NCBI GenBank assembly: GCA_943737045.1
Contig: CALSFV010000389.1
Span: 175,619 to 239,618, forward strand
Reading direction: 5' to 3'
DNA length: 64,000 bases
Source: Parapristionchus giblindavisi
Lineage: Eukaryota; Nematoda; Chromadorea; Rhabditida; Diplogasteridae
The notes under the pieces: model-generated
The model's input: the letters and a program-made list of their open reading frames with translations, nothing else
Databases searched by the model: none
What the model was told of the DNA's origin: nothing
Part shown: one piece after another, positions 40,761-53,778 of the stretch
Numbering within the stretch: position 1 is the stretch's first letter
Layout of the letters: each line of letters opens with the position of its first letter
Translations under genes and position numbers: made by a program

Positions 40761-43392
40761 AACGCGAGATAGCGCAAAAAGAACACGCATACTAGTGATG
40801 AAATGAACCCAAACCAATCTGAGATCAAAGATCAACTCTCGACCACGGGTCAGCAATGAGCCACAGTATCACCCACACATATCCCCATCCACAATTATGT
40901 CCCACCAAGAAGACAGCTATATGAAACTTGAAACTTACGTCTTTCCAAAATCGATTGCGTTCGGGCGAAACTGGATAGCGGTTGGGCACTTTCCTGTAAG
41001 CAAAATTATCGGAATCATAATCACGGGTCATGATTCTCATCGTTATCACGCTACACGTCGCCTATCCAACGTACCTACTTTTACAAGATCCTACCTTACC
41101 CCTCCCAATAGCTACCATACTCCCCCTACTGTGCAAGAGGCTACCATGTCTCCCGATAACCTACCTACAGTACCCTTTTCCAACCTACCGTATATGATCA
41201 CTGTTCCCTGATGATTTCCTGGGGCAATAAAAACCTACAGTACCCTCACACATACCCTATATGATCATTCTGTCCTGGTGTACCTACCGTACCCCACCCC
41301 ATAACCAACCGTATCCTTGCACCTACCGTATATGATCACTCGGTTCTGCTGAACCTACCGTATCCTAGCACCTACCGTATATGATCACTCGGTCCTCGTG
41401 AACCTACCTTATCCCTCTCCATAACCTACCGTATATGATCACTCGGTCCTCGTGAACCTACCTTATCCCTCTCCATAACCTACCGGTTGTGGTTGCTGCA
41501 CGACATATACATACCAACACTCTAGACGTTTTGAAGCTCTCTCCCTTCTACCAAAAGGATCACATAGATGCATCGGCACTACTTTAGAATAGGGTACCAG
41601 TCCAAAATAATATTATAATTGCCTAATATAAACGTCATTTTTTTTGTGTTAATTTCATTTTTCATGTCTTTGTGGACTTGCCCGGTGTACTGGTACCCTA
41701 TTCTGAAGTAGTGCCGATGCATCCCTGCTATCGAGATACTACCCGCCGTTTTCATGTCTCACCACCCACTCATACACAGTTCATCTCTACTAATCATGTT
41801 TGGTCTCGCATAACAGTGAGTACATAAGTACATAAGTATAAAATACAAAATTCAGGCAGAATCACTTTATGCAATAGTATTGAAATTTGCTAGGAAAGGG
41901 GCCAGTGCACCGTCCCATACTCCACCACCGACTCCACCATCGTCAGATTGTTACTGTAATGTATTGATTGATATTGATTGGTACCTGCCGGGATCAAATT
42001 AATTACGGTACAAGTATCAATTACGGTACTACGGTACGTTACGGTATTACGGTACTTACGGTATTACTAGATCATATACGCTAATCGATCGATAAACCTA
42101 CCGTATGATGAGCAGGGAGGATCACAGGGTGAGATCGCTGGGCAGGAAACCGAGGCGCACTCGCACCTTCATGTGCGGTTGCAGGATGGCAGATAGTGTT
42201 AATCTGAATGAGGATAATGTGTTAGGCCAGGTGAGCTATCCGTAACGATGCTACATCACCAAGCAATGTTGTAACACCGTGCCGAGACACGGAAATGGCG
42301 GGTGTCTAGGGGTGGGGGGGGGGGGGAGTTAAGGGGAGAGTGACCTCTTTCAATAGCCTCTTCATTGCGCACACTATTTCTCTGTTCTTTAATAACGAGA
42401 GCGTAGACCGTTGATAAAGGTGTCCCTTTAATGGGCATATTTTTTTTGTAATTCCATAGCTTAATTCCATCGCGAATTTCAATGCTAGATGGGAATCATA
42501 TACAGTCATTTCACAGAGGAAAATCAATATTTTAAAAATAAAAAGAATAATAATATGAAAAATCATCCCTTACCTGGTCAGTCCATCGGCGGCATCAACA
42601 GCACCTTGCCCTGCATGTAAATCAATCAATATTTTTATACTTTTATACAATATAATAATAATATTATATAACATTCTTCCAACGACGGTCATCGATGACC
42701 AAACTTGAATACGGTAGATGCAGGCATACTGTAGGACTACAAGAAGAGGATTATTGATTAGCACAGCTTAGATATAACTTCTCAATATTATAATTTGATC
42801 ACCATCGAAAGAACGTAGCTTTTAATATCAATTTTGTGAGATTTTTTTCGATGGAGGCTCTGCTGAGATAATACTACTGTTTCCGTACAATTTACTACTC
42901 CTACAGTATCCTCAACCAATATAACATTGCTTTTCGACCTATACCTCTCATCCGCATAATTAATGTTTCAAGGAGGGCATAAGAATTAGTGATCACAACG
43001 GTCAATCAATGGATGTCGATTTTTGTAACTGATCGAAAACAATAAAGTATCTGTACCCAAATCTTCATGCAAGGCAAAAAAATACTTTTTGATACGAAAA
43101 CTATAAAAAAAGTGGTGTTTTCGCTTCTGCAATCAGCCATGTCCGTAGACTTACAGCCTGGTATACATATTTTGTTGTTGCTCCCGCTTGACATTTACAG
43201 TAGTCCACATCAACTCTGCTTAAATAACAATACAGTAGCCATAGCTTGACAATCGAAACTCTCAATTTATACCGTAACAATCCTATACAGTGACCTTTCT
43301 ACCGTAACGCTGCTCTACCGTGACCATTTTTACCGTAACCGTGATCTACCGTAACCCTCCTCTACCGTGATCGTCCTCTACTGTAGCAGTAC

Positions 43393-46300
43393 CTGCACAT
43401 GCTTGACCCTCGTCGTATGCAGAGCCAGACTCGAGTTGACCAGATGGCGTCCTCGCGACACTAGACATGTAATAGCCGTTAAATAGGTTTCAGTCGGAAC
43501 GGTTCACAATTGAGAACATGGAAGCCGCGATTCTCACACGGAAAATTATTGATCGAGATGTTGACCACGGTGAAGGGAACCTGAATAGGCAAGGATTATA
43601 AATGAAAAGAGTAAAGATGATTATATTATTAATATTTATTACAATCAAAATCTACTATATTCAAGAAAAGTATCCCTTCGAAAAAGTCTTCATATGAATA
43701 ATGAGACAAGCTAGGGCTTTTCAAAACTTAAAGTGAACACTACTTGAAGTTTATGCCAGCTTGTCAATATACGTGTTTAGCTCTCACAACAACGTTACAA
43801 TGGTGGTAAATTTAATCACGAGGGTATGCAAAAGCTATTTAGTGTGTTAAAAATAATCATGTTGTCTCGCATTCATTCTGATTTTGCATATCTTGAGACA
43901 TTTCCCTGCATTGATTGATCAAAATACAAAATACAGGATAGTTGCACCTTGTGGAGAGAGTCTGCGGTGTCCTTTACCAGGGAAATTGAACGTACCGCAA
44001 TTGACAATGGTTTCTCTCCCTTCAAGTAAACTACAAGTTAAACGCTAGTCTACTTAAAATGGCGTATATACTGCAATTCATTTCGTCAAATGTTCTCTCA
44101 CTTGTAGTTTAGTTCAAATACACTTTAAGTTTTGAAAAAAATCAGAGCAGTTACAAAGTTCGCGAATAAGGCATTTTTGTGTTTCCAACTATAGTTATAT
44201 TGCGAATGTCTCATTATCCATAGTTATTTAGAAGCATACGTAAAAAGAACCACACTACCTCTCCGGTATTCGTGACGGTGAAGGGACGACGGACCGTCAG
44301 CGTAGACATGAATCGATGCATCAGACCTACAAAAATAATTAAATTTATTTATTTATTTATTTGTTTATCAATCAGTTAAAACATGAAAAATATAGGGGAA
44401 ACGCAATATGGGAGCGATGTGATTCCGGCCAATTGAAAACTATCGAACATGAATCAATCAATATATAACCCTCTACCGAAATCCGAATAGTGATAGGAAT
44501 GTTACTGTAATTGTGTGATTGATACCGGAACAAATTAATCACGTTACAATTATAAATTACGGTACTACGGTCCGTTACGGTATTATGGTACTTAGGGTAT
44601 TACTAGATCAGAATCAGTAATCCATCATAGATCGAATATCTACGTTACTGATTTGCAAAATGCGGTATGGTTTTCACAACAAGAATCAGGCTTCGTAGTT
44701 TACAACGTACTTTTCGACCTATGTATTCCATCAATCGATCGATCGATCGATAAACCTACCGTATGATGAGCAGGGAAGATCGCAGGGTGAGATCACTGGG
44801 CAGGAATCCGAGGCGCACTCGCAGCGTCATGTGCGGCTGCAGGATGGCAGATAGTGTGAATCTGAATAATGATAATGATGTTAGAGATATGCAACGAAAC
44901 CGTAACAATGCTACACCATCAAGCAATGTTATACCACCATGCCGAGACACGGAAATGCCGGGTGGACAGAAGATACGGGTAAGACATTTTATCCAATTTC
45001 GGCAAGATCTCATTGCTTACAATTAATCCCATTGCGAATTTCAATGTCAACTTGGAATCTAATTCGAAAACAGTACTTTCGAGGAGTAAAATCAATATTT
45101 TAAAAATAAAACGAATAATAATATGAATAATCATCGCTTACCTGGGTATATTCATTCCCAACTGCTTCTCTATCTCCTCTGTCAATATGGGCACTGGACT
45201 CTCCGATCGAAGTGTGAACAACTCCGTGTCTCTGCAAAAAATATATATTATTAATATTATATCATATTTTATTTATTTATTTAATTCTTCTACGTGTTTA
45301 TTTAGTCTCGCCTACTCCCAGTCAGCGCTATAGAATCGACAAACGCGCTTCACCATCATAACAAAACTACGAAACACGCAAACAACATGCTGGATGGAAA
45401 GAAGACAGACAATGATTAGATCTGATTTTCCCCCAAGTGTTCAGTTAAATTGTTAACGCTATTGACCGTATGAAATACACTTATTTATTTGGTACGAGAG
45501 TAGCCACACCGCCTCTTCTATATTTAGAGAGAGGCCAAACGAGATATTACGTAGATCAGAGATCGCGAGGAGGGAAGGGAGGGAAAGGGGAGGGGTGACT
45601 CATAAAATATATTTGTGTTTATGAGCTAGTAAAGGGTAATTTCACAAGTACATTTTATACGGACAATATTTTTATTTAAATAATTATTTATATATTTATT
45701 ATACCTCAAAGAGAACATCAATGTCTCGTTCATCTCGACGTTAGACGGTGAGAGCAGATGCGATCTGAAAAACCAATAAATCAATATTATCAACTCACGG
45801 TGGACAAAACAAAAATGACCACGTCAGTTCGATGGGGATCTATGAGAGGAGCAATAAATAAATTAAATAATTAAATAAAGGTATTATATTTCCTTGTGAA
45901 TAACGCCGAAACGTTTTGAGAAATCAACATCCATCTTGCCTTTTTTGGTTTTACAAAGAAAAAGACCTACTATGACAATTATTACGAAGGTTTTTCTATT
46001 CTAACAATTAAACAATATGCTTCAGCTACAGAAACCGCAGCTTGGATGTCGAAACTCTCAATCTCTACCGTAACCCTCCCGTACCGTATCCCTCCAATAC
46101 CGTAGTATCAACAGTACCTGCACATGCTTTTCCCTGGTCGTATGCAGAGCCAGGCTCGAGTTGATCAGATGGCGTCATCTCGTCACTAGCGCATTGTACT
46201 TTGCCCTCGCCCATTTGTACAGATACGAGTCGATATCGGCCAGATTAGTGGGAAGAGTGAGACCGTGCGCGAACCATTGACCATCCGACATTGGCGATTC

Positions 46301-47664
46301 GGCAAAATTGACCGGCAGATTCACTGCAACAACAGAACAGTGATGATTATCAGCGTATTTTTACCATTTAAAAAAAATTTACCCTCACTACCTCGTTGTG
46401 GCATTGCATTTTATGCGTCCATATATTCATTCTGTATTTCTTGACTTACTTTTTTTTGAAAATCAAATAAGATTACATGGAAAGCATATATTCTACTTTA
46501 AATCGTCTTAAGAAAGAATATTACGAGGAACAATGATTACATTGATTTGTTATTCAATTTCTACACTAAATCATCAAGAAATGTAATCCACAACCCCATA
46601 TGCACCACTCGAAACACAAACTCACCGGGTGTGGGCACGCGCAGGCCCAGATAGCAGTAGTCGTGTGCACAGTCCATCGGAGGCATCAACAGCACCTTGC
46701 CCTGCAAGGAAATCAATCAATATTACGGCCTACCGTACCCGACGTCTACAGTAGGACCAAAGAAGGCTACCGTACTAATATTATCACATACAGCACCCGA
46801 CAGTTACAGTAATCCCAAACCCGGCTACCGTACCAGAGTGTCTTCTTATGTCAATGAATTCGGGAGTAGATACAATTATGAAATTTTAAATATAATTTCA
46901 GATTACTGTACCTGTATTGTACGGTAAGACACACGACCGGGATGGGTCTTGCCAGAGTTTAGAGTCGATGGTATCGCCACCAGACGACCGTGACGTCACA
47001 AGCATATGGGGGACGCCTCCGTCTACGCTTGTGGCATCATGTTTGTCGGAAAACGCTTTACTAGGGTTAGTGGATATGTCCACAGAAATCGGAGCGCGGG
47101 AAAAAAGTACCCGTCATATTCAAGCTTCACCGCATCTACATGATCTCACCACTCACTCCTCACCTCATACAGTATCGGATACACTCTCATCTCGTGATCA
47201 CAAACTCCGCCCCACTGCCCGAGGCGACGTCCTCATTGAGAACACGAAGGAGTAGATCAAAGTAGAATATCGATCGTGGAGAAATCACAATGTCCACCTG
47301 GAAGTAATGAATAATGTGGATTGTGATATGCTGACATGGTCAGTACCAAAGAATTGTTTTTGAAATAGAGACCACCTTCCAATCATACGGGAAAGCAAAA
47401 AGCAACAAATAATTGCTAATAGAAACGAGAATTCAACAGGTTGCTTTCTCAACTACAGAGAATAAAGTGTTCCGATGGAACGCTTTATAGTTCTGCTGCG
47501 CAGTACTTTGATGGGATGTGGAAATGTCGGGACACAAGTGTTCTTTCTAAGATCGGTGATATCCGCGAATTAGAGCCGCAAATTAGCAGTCGCGTCATCT
47601 CCGGATACGGTAGCCGGACGGAGAGAAGCGAGATCGATGCCGGATTAGGATTACGCACCTCGAA
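43393..47664 (-). pseudogene. TMEM131-like exons, copy F (minus strand)
   Basis: In transcription order: 47664 to about 47575 ('FEVRNPNPASISLLSVRLPY', then scrambled), 47297-47164 ('RSIFYFDLLLRVLNEDVASG', 10 bp lost), about 46990-46912 (the 'TLNFGKTHPG' exon, 5' part replaced by a MITE), 46701-46626 ('GKVLLMPPMDCAHDYCYLGL'), 46323-46118 (full length 206 bp but TGA at 46175-46177), about 45762-45700 ('MNETLMF'), 45231-45142 ('DTELFTLRSESP'), 44861-44760 ('RSSLLIIR'), 44326-44259 ('FTVTNTGE') and 43580-43393 (fused exon). The 'IFNSFDED' exon is almost entirely deleted (only its donor remains near 46856). Exons below 46022 mirror copy E almost exactly. Those above it match E only to about 90% by eye. 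Confidence 0.75.
46970..47085. mobile_element. Old Tourist-like MITE, cut into an exon
   Basis: Contains 'cgtgacgtcacaagcatatg' and 'cgcctccgtctacgcttgtg' with palindromic relation, at the same intron as in copies D, E and H. Its edge now abuts the truncated 'VSKGRL' exon. Confidence 0.55.
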
Positions 47665-47766
47665 CTGAAAGGAGAGAGCCATATTATTGACTATTCTGGT
47701 CTTGTTAATGATTTTTTCTACAATCCTGGCTTCCACAAAACAATTACATTCCTCACCTAGCTTTAC

Positions 47767-47985
<219 letters not shown>

Positions 47986-48349
47986 CAATGGACAACAACA
48001 GGGGCACTGACATATGCGCAAAAGAGTGATCGACCCGTGGTTTTCGAGTTTCAGGCAGGACATATGGCGAGATTATTCTGATGAAATTACAATTTCTGTT
48101 GGAGTAAGGTTCGAAAAAGTAGTGCGAGAAGCAGATTTATTGCGCAATGGAACCCATATCAGAAGGACATTACTCAAGTTTCTAGGAAATCGATTACTTA
48201 GAAAAATATTTAGTCACTTATAAATAAATTTGGATGGCACTGGCGTATGTTGCAGATCAGGTGTGTAATTTATATGAGAAAAGAAACACAACGAAAAGCC
48301 TTTCCTCGTTTCACACACTATCTAATATAAATTTATGCGTTTTACAAGA

Positions 48350-49110
48350 AAACACGGTAAATAATAATAGATAAATAAATTTAAAAGAATGATGAACACA
48401 CAACAACAAAACAAACGTGGAGGTTGAATAATGGACATAGGTCTATGGGGATAGGGCAAATATCTTGTCAATTTAACTCAGGGAAACTGAAAGTAATTCG
48501 GTTTTTCGGTTGTACGAGGAGCCTTGCCGCTCTAGGAAAGAAGCTATTATGCCTGTAATGAAATCGTGAGCCTGGATTGTTGAAATTTAGACCATTATGA
48601 GTGATATAGGGGCGAAAGTAGTGAGGTTTTAAATTTGAGATCCTATATTTACCTCTGATAAATTTCATGGAAGCTTTGATATCTATTTCTTCTCTACGCT
48701 TTTCTAGAGTATCTAAGTTTAGTTGTTTATTCCTAAGGGAAACTTTCGGCATTGAATCCCACGCTGCATTAAAACAGCGCTTGAATACTCGTCTAGTGAA
48801 ATAATTCTGTACTCGTTCTAAGATCTTTTTGTCACCTTTTTGGTATGGATTAAAAACTGTAGATGCGCTTTCAAGTATGGGTCTGATATAGATTGAATAT
48901 GTTTTTAGTAGAATGGCTACATTTTTGGTGCGAAGAGCTCTAAGGATTATGTGGCATGCAGTTTTCGCCTTTGAAGCTGTTTGTCTGCTATGGGCGGAGA
49001 ATGTTAGGGACTTCTGAATGAGGAAACCGAGATCTCTAACCATGTCCTTCTGCTCAAGAGTTAAACTGGTGTTTTTAAGTTGGTAACGATGTAAAGCATT
49101 GCTCGCTTTT
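48350..49110 (-). mobile_element. CR1-like LINE, 5'-truncated fragment
   Basis: The minus-strand frame ending at 48468 contains 'KDMVRDLGFLIQKSLTFSAH', 'SIYIRPILESASTVFNPYQK' and 'VQNYFTRRVFKRCF', the C-terminal part of a CR1-type ORF2, close to 10900-11604. It is uninterrupted from the truncation point to the stop. Its first residues come from the flanking MITE ('MPCTTKASNA'). The YADD region is absent. The 3' end lies near 48350-48380, where 'ataataatagataaataaat' sits. Confidence 0.75.
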
Positions 49111-49426
49111 GTAGTACACGGCAAATGAGAAGATCTTGAAACGTGAAAGACCCGGTCTATTCTGGGAGGGGTGGAGGGGAGGGGGGGGGGGATTCGGCAA
49201 AGGAGCAGAGCCTAGCTGGTCCAGGTCCTAGCACCTTGATCAAAGATCAAAGGTCAAGCTAGAGTTACGATACCGTTGACAGGTACTGATCACAAAAACA
49301 CCCATATCACCGGTGTTAGGACGTCTATCAGATGTGAGTTCTGCCTCCATCCCCGAATTGTCAACCCCATCCCCGAATAGGCCGGCTCTTTCACGTTTCA
49401 ACATCTTTTCATATACCGTGTGTTAC
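49111..49426. mobile_element. Palindromic MITE-like repeat, about 316 bp
   Basis: Left end 'gtagtacacggcaaatgaga', right end inverted 'gtaacacacggtatatgaaa'. Both halves carry 'cgtgaaagaNccggtctatt' and a poly-C/G tract. A sister copy lies at 51005-51308 and half a copy at 280-377. Target duplication not determined. Confidence 0.6.
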
Positions 49427-49574
49427 AATAGTCTACAGTGCGTAGATCCCTAGTACTACAAGTAATAAGATAAAAATGGAAACATGAATGACCCTCTTCC
49501 CTTTTGCAATAATGTGCTTATGAGCATATATATTTGATGAAATAAATTTTTTAAAAATAAATAAATAAAGTCAC

Positions 49575-50064
49575 CTCTCGAATTGAACAAGTGATCAAAT
49601 GGTTGCATTCTACTGATAGCCTCCTTGAACACCATCTCATTCTTCTCCTCCTCTTCCCGTCGTCGTCTCTCCTCCTCCTCGTCTCTCTTCTTCCTGGAAC
49701 AAAAACAACGTATTTATTTATTTCGATATCTGGAAGCCAGTGTGAAGGTGTGAGTTCGTGAGCACAAGCAAAGAGCAAAGATCATACTATGTCGAGCAGT
49801 GAGCAAAGAGCACAAGTGATATAGATTCTCAGTTTCTCATTTCGACTTTTGTCCTGTGGCTCTTTTCAAAGGAATGATTTTGCGGGACAACTTAGACGCG
49901 ACAGGCTGACAAGAGATCAAAAATGAAATTGGACGCAGCATTATTTAACTAATTCCAATATTAATACCAAAGAAAACCTATATTTGGACCGTTAATTATC
50001 ATTAATAATGAAAACTAACCTCTCTTATTCCTCAGTAACTCTTCGTCTCTCTCGTTCCTCTTGC
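49575..50064 (-). pseudogene. TMEM131-like C-terminal exons, copy C
   Basis: Exon 50064-50020 (E/R-rich, 'QEERERRRVTEE' then TAA) and exon 49693-49575 with good splice sites (acceptor TTCCAG, donor GAG|GTGACT). The second encodes 'RDEEEERRRREEEEKNEMVF' then 'KEAISRMQPFDHLFNSR'. The equivalent exon in copy B carries a stop, so this is the better version. The following exons ('WLEAPLL' and the last exon) are absent below it; a LINE and MITE occupy that place. Confidence 0.6.
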
Positions 50065-51004
50065 CTAAGATCGATTGATTAATTGATAGATCGATAATGA
50101 TACGAGGTATCGATGGGAAGTAGAAGAAGGAGGTAAGTAGACGAATTATACTGTAGTTTGAGGGGGGCAAAAGGGGCGGGACTTAGCAGCAGTTATAGTA
50201 GCAGTCGTGGTACAACGAACGAACAAAGTGTCGCCAAAGGGATTGAAAGATCATATTCAGAGAAAAAAGATAGGTAGACATAGGGACGAGGTATGAGGGG
50301 GGGGTGGTGTAAAACAACACAAGCGACACAAAAAAACGAACGAAACTACGGTATACAATATACAGTAATCAACTACTACAATTATAGGGGTATCTAATCC
50401 TTCTTCTTCTTCTTATCATTATCAATATCATGAGACGGGGATGGACGAGAGATGAAGGGATCCCATCCCCCACTCGTAGACGACGTCTGTCCCCACGTGG
50501 CAAAGTGATCTCCACTAAATAGTGTACCAAAGGCTCCCGTCTTCAATGGAGGCAATGGACGCGAGAGCATTGCGACTGTCGGAGTGTGCTCGAAACCGGG
50601 CGGAGGACCGGGAGATGACATGGAGGGCGCTGACGTTCCCGCGTCTGGACGAGGCGAATGGGATATTGTAGACGATAGGAGACCGCCAAATAGTGATTGA
50701 TCGAGATGAGGAGGAGTCGAAGGCCACATTGATGTCTGCAAGTATTGATTTATTGATTGATTTTAACTAATATTGATTGGTTACGGTAAGAAGCTAATAA
50801 TAATCGATAAAAAGGACACTTATCGGATTCTTGACCGGATTGAGGTCGAGCAAGGGAGCCTCCAGCCACTCTGAAACTATATAGATATTTAGACAAAAAA
50901 AAACAATAAATAAATGACAAACATCAGGGTACGATTAGTTCCATCGTAGAACTGGTGTTTTTATTTTATTTTCAACTTTAGAGTGGGATGAATTGCTCGC
51001 ATTT

Positions 51005-51308
51005 GTATTACACGTCATATGAGAAGATGTTGAAACGTGAAAGAGCCGGTCTATTCGGGGAGGGGGTGTGGGGGAATTCTGCAACGGAGCAAAACTTGGC
51101 TGGTCCAGGACCTAGAACCTTGATCAAAGGTCAAAGATCAAGCTAGAGTTACGATAGTCCTGCCTGGTACTGATCACAATCATACCCATATCACTGGTGT
51201 TAGGACTTGGATCAGCTGTGAGTTCTACCCCTATCCCCGAATTGTCAACCCCTCCCGAATAGACCGACACTTTCACGTTTCAAAATCTTCTCATATACCG
51301 TGTGTTAC
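51005..51308. mobile_element. Palindromic MITE-like repeat, about 304 bp
   Basis: Left end 'gtattacacgtcatatgaga', right end inverted 'gtaacacacggtatatgaga'. It lies in the intron between the 51491 and 50870 exons of copy B. Same family as 49111-49426. Confidence 0.65.
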
Positions 51309-51879
51309 AATAGTCTACAGTGTTTCCCATATTATTCCTATATTCCTAGAAATAAAAAAAAACAAGTAATAAGATAAAACGGAAACATGAATGACCTTCT
51401 TCCCATTTTCCAATAATGTGATTATGAGCATATATATTTGATGGAATACATAAATAAATACATAAATAAATAAATAAATAACTAAAATCGCCTCTCGAAT
51501 TGAACAAGTGATCGAATGGTTGCATTCTACTGATAGCCTCCTTGAACACCATTTAATTCTTCTCCTCCTCTTCACGCCTCTTCCTGTATGAAAAACAACC
51601 GGTATTTATTTATTCAACTGTCTCGACCCCAGAGTCGATACACCGATCCATTCTAGGCTTACACACAATATTATCAGTCATTGACAACCTTCTTTTATAT
51701 TCATTTAATTTAGCCATCAAATGCAATAAGAGCCCAAGTGAATAGGCACAAGGGGTATGGATGAGATGAGATCACATCACCTACATCTCATTTGGACTTT
51801 TGCCCGGAGGCACCCAAATTGTTCATTGTATTGTAAAAAAAAACGAAAATGAAATCAAACACGAACCCCTCATATGCTT

Positions 51880-52400
51880 CCTCCTCTCTTCGGCTCTCTC
51901 GCTCCTCTTCCTCCTCCTCTCTTCGCCTCTCTCGTTCCTCTTCCTCCTCCTCTCTTCGGCTCTCTCGCTCCTCTTCCTCCTCCTCTCTTCGTCTCTCTCG
52001 TTCCTCTTCCTCCTCCTCTCTTCGGCTCTCTCGTTCCTCTTCCTCCTCCTCTCTTCGTCTCTCTCGTTCCTCTTCCTCCTCCTCTCTTCGTCTCTCTCGT
52101 TCCTCTTCCTCCTCCTCTCTTCGTCTCTCTCGTTCCTCTTCCTCCTCCTCTCTTCGCCTCACTCGTTCCTCTTCCTCCTCCTCTCTTCGTCTCTCTCGTT
52201 CCTCTTCCTCCTCCTCTCTTCGTCTCTCTCGTTCCTCTTCCTCCTCCTCTCTTCGTCTCTCTCGTTCCTCTTCCTCCTCCTCCCTTCGTCTCTCTCGTTC
52301 CTCTTCCTCCTCTCTTCGTCTCTCTCGTTCCTCTTCCTCAATTCGTCTTCTTCTCTTCTCCTCCTCTTCCTCCTCCTCTCTTCGTCTCTCTCGTTCCTCG
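51880..52400 (-). repeat. 33-bp coding minisatellite (E/R-rich), about 15 units
   Basis: The unit on the minus strand encodes 'REEEEEERERR' and repeats with few changes. Units near 52300-52400 are irregular, with 3-bp or 6-bp indels that keep the frame. A long frame on the plus strand through the same DNA (Ser/Leu/Arg-rich) is the shadow. The copy C equivalent (50020-50064) has about one unit, so the array expanded in copy B only. Confidence 0.85.
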
Positions 52401-52775
52401 TCCTCCTTTCGTCTTCTTCTCTTCTTCTGAATAAGAATGCAATCAGTTACAACAGTCAATAGATGGCTTATACCCGCTATCGAAAAAAGTAACCATCCGT
52501 TAACCCAATCCACAACACTACACATCTATCTGCATAAACCACTGTCTATTGAACTACCGTGACCTCCCTGACACAGCGTTCTCATGACTTTCAAAGCAAG
52601 AACAACCGCTCAACATACAAACTCTCTCGTATACAATGGTCTCTCCTTTGTCTTGCTTTGGAAGAAAAATGGCTTGGACCAGAATACTGTGCTGATGGGA
52701 GATATTGTGGGAGATATTGGGAGATACTGATTGTGCGCATTTGTCAGTACCCCTGTTGTTGTCCATGGATTTGTT

Positions 52776-53030
<255 letters not shown>

Positions 53031-53778
53031 TTTCCTTTTAGAACGATTGTGCCTCGCAATTTGCATGAATTTTCACCGAAATCATTGCAAAAGTCTGGTT
53101 TTTGCTTACTATGGAACCCTTCGATTCTCCGAGTGCGGGAAGATTTTCCGAATGATCGCCCACGTATGATTTATATTGATTTTTGAAATAGCAGTTGAAG
53201 TTCATTGTCAGCAAAACTAGGTGCGGAATGTAATTGTTTTATTGCATCCGTAAGCAGCAATCTAATGAGTTATCCTACGTTGGGGCGGGTATAAGAAAGT
53301 GTAGTCAGACTAGAAATCACCTGGTTGATGATTGAATCTGGAATAGCGCTCTAGATGAGAAATATTGAATTGATTTCACTGCCCCCCCCCCCCCCCCCCG
53401 ATATTCGGTGTTCGATAAACAATTAAACAACATATTTATTTTAAATTGTTTTCATACAATAATTTGAATAAATTAAAGAATAAAATTGTTTTTAAGTTTT
53501 TGAAAGTTAAATTTATTACTCCGCTATTCTTCCATTCGCATTGTCATCAAGTCTCATTCGACTTTGGGCTGGTGGAGCGCAATGACTCGCGAACCATACG
53601 AGTATCGATTGTTTTTTTTTGTAATAAAATTTTTTTTAAATTCAATATTTTATAATTTTATCGCATTATCGATGTTAAAATTTAAAATCGATAATTTTCA
53701 TTATTCCAGTAATTTTTCGTCATACTATGCATGTTGGATTGTGAAAAAATCATTAACAAGACCAGAATAATCAATAAT

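Larger units (their letters stand above)
38770..42611 (-). pseudogene. TMEM131-like exons, copy F' (mirror of E')
   Basis: Mirror exons: the 'GKVLLMPPMD' fusion near 42575-42611, 'RSSLLIIR' exon near 42096-42197 with the same TGA, a truncated 'NNLTMVES' exon near 41925-41950, the 'NRYPVSPERNRFWKD' exon near 40937-40993 and the 'QVSVDFGLVERN' exon near 38910-38991. The exons 'TKSRSK' and 'VPFTVVN' are gone because about 415 bp were deleted between 'ggagtcggtggtgg' and 'tgggacggtgcactggcc'. Shared defects (TGA, 5-bp deletion, fused exon) predate the inverted duplication. Confidence 0.75.
38770..46022. repeat. Right inner arm of the large inverted duplication
   Basis: Reverse complement of 28477-38613 apart from the indels listed there. 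It carries about 745 bp (40015-40760) absent from the left arm and lacks the RTE. Small differences include an (AT)n expansion, a poly-G tract (42312-42327) against poly-C (35491-35510), and a few substitutions, for example 'ctgacggtccg' against 'ctgcctttccg' in the exon at 44259-44326. Confidence 0.9.
50394..52426 (-). pseudogene. TMEM131-like C-terminal exons, copy B
   Basis: Transcription order: an E/R-rich exon from 52426 (acceptor TATTCAG) to about 51880, exon 51583-51491 ('KN', stop, 'MVFKEAISRMQPFDHLFNSR'; donor mutated to GC), exon 50870-50824 ('WLEAPLLDLNPVKNP'; donor GT changed to AT) and the last exon 50735-50394 (113 codons, 'MWPSTPPHLDQSLFGGLLSS' to 'DIDNDKKKKKD'). The last exon is uninterrupted and has a single copy of the unit tripled at 843-1003. 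A charged, coiled-coil-prone cytoplasmic stretch followed by a Ser/Pro-rich tail would fit the C-terminal side of a TMEM131-type membrane protein, but these exons are not diagnostic alone. The in-frame TAA and two bad donors indicate a pseudogene. Confidence 0.6.

Noticed and set aside
40511..40856. 105-residue Leu/Ser-rich membrane-like protein (minus strand)
   Set aside because: It arises from a GA/CT-rich microsatellite in a decayed non-coding repeat.
28477..46022. Palindrome as a pure assembly artefact
   Set aside because: The arms differ by four sizeable indels, an (AT)n length change and scattered substitutions, and the spacer is single-copy. Long reads are still needed to settle it.
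51800..52462. 220-, 193- and 186-residue Ser/Leu/Pro-rich frames on the plus strand
   Set aside because: They are antisense shadows of the 33-bp E/R minisatellite, whose minus-strand reading matches copy C exons and has a proper acceptor.
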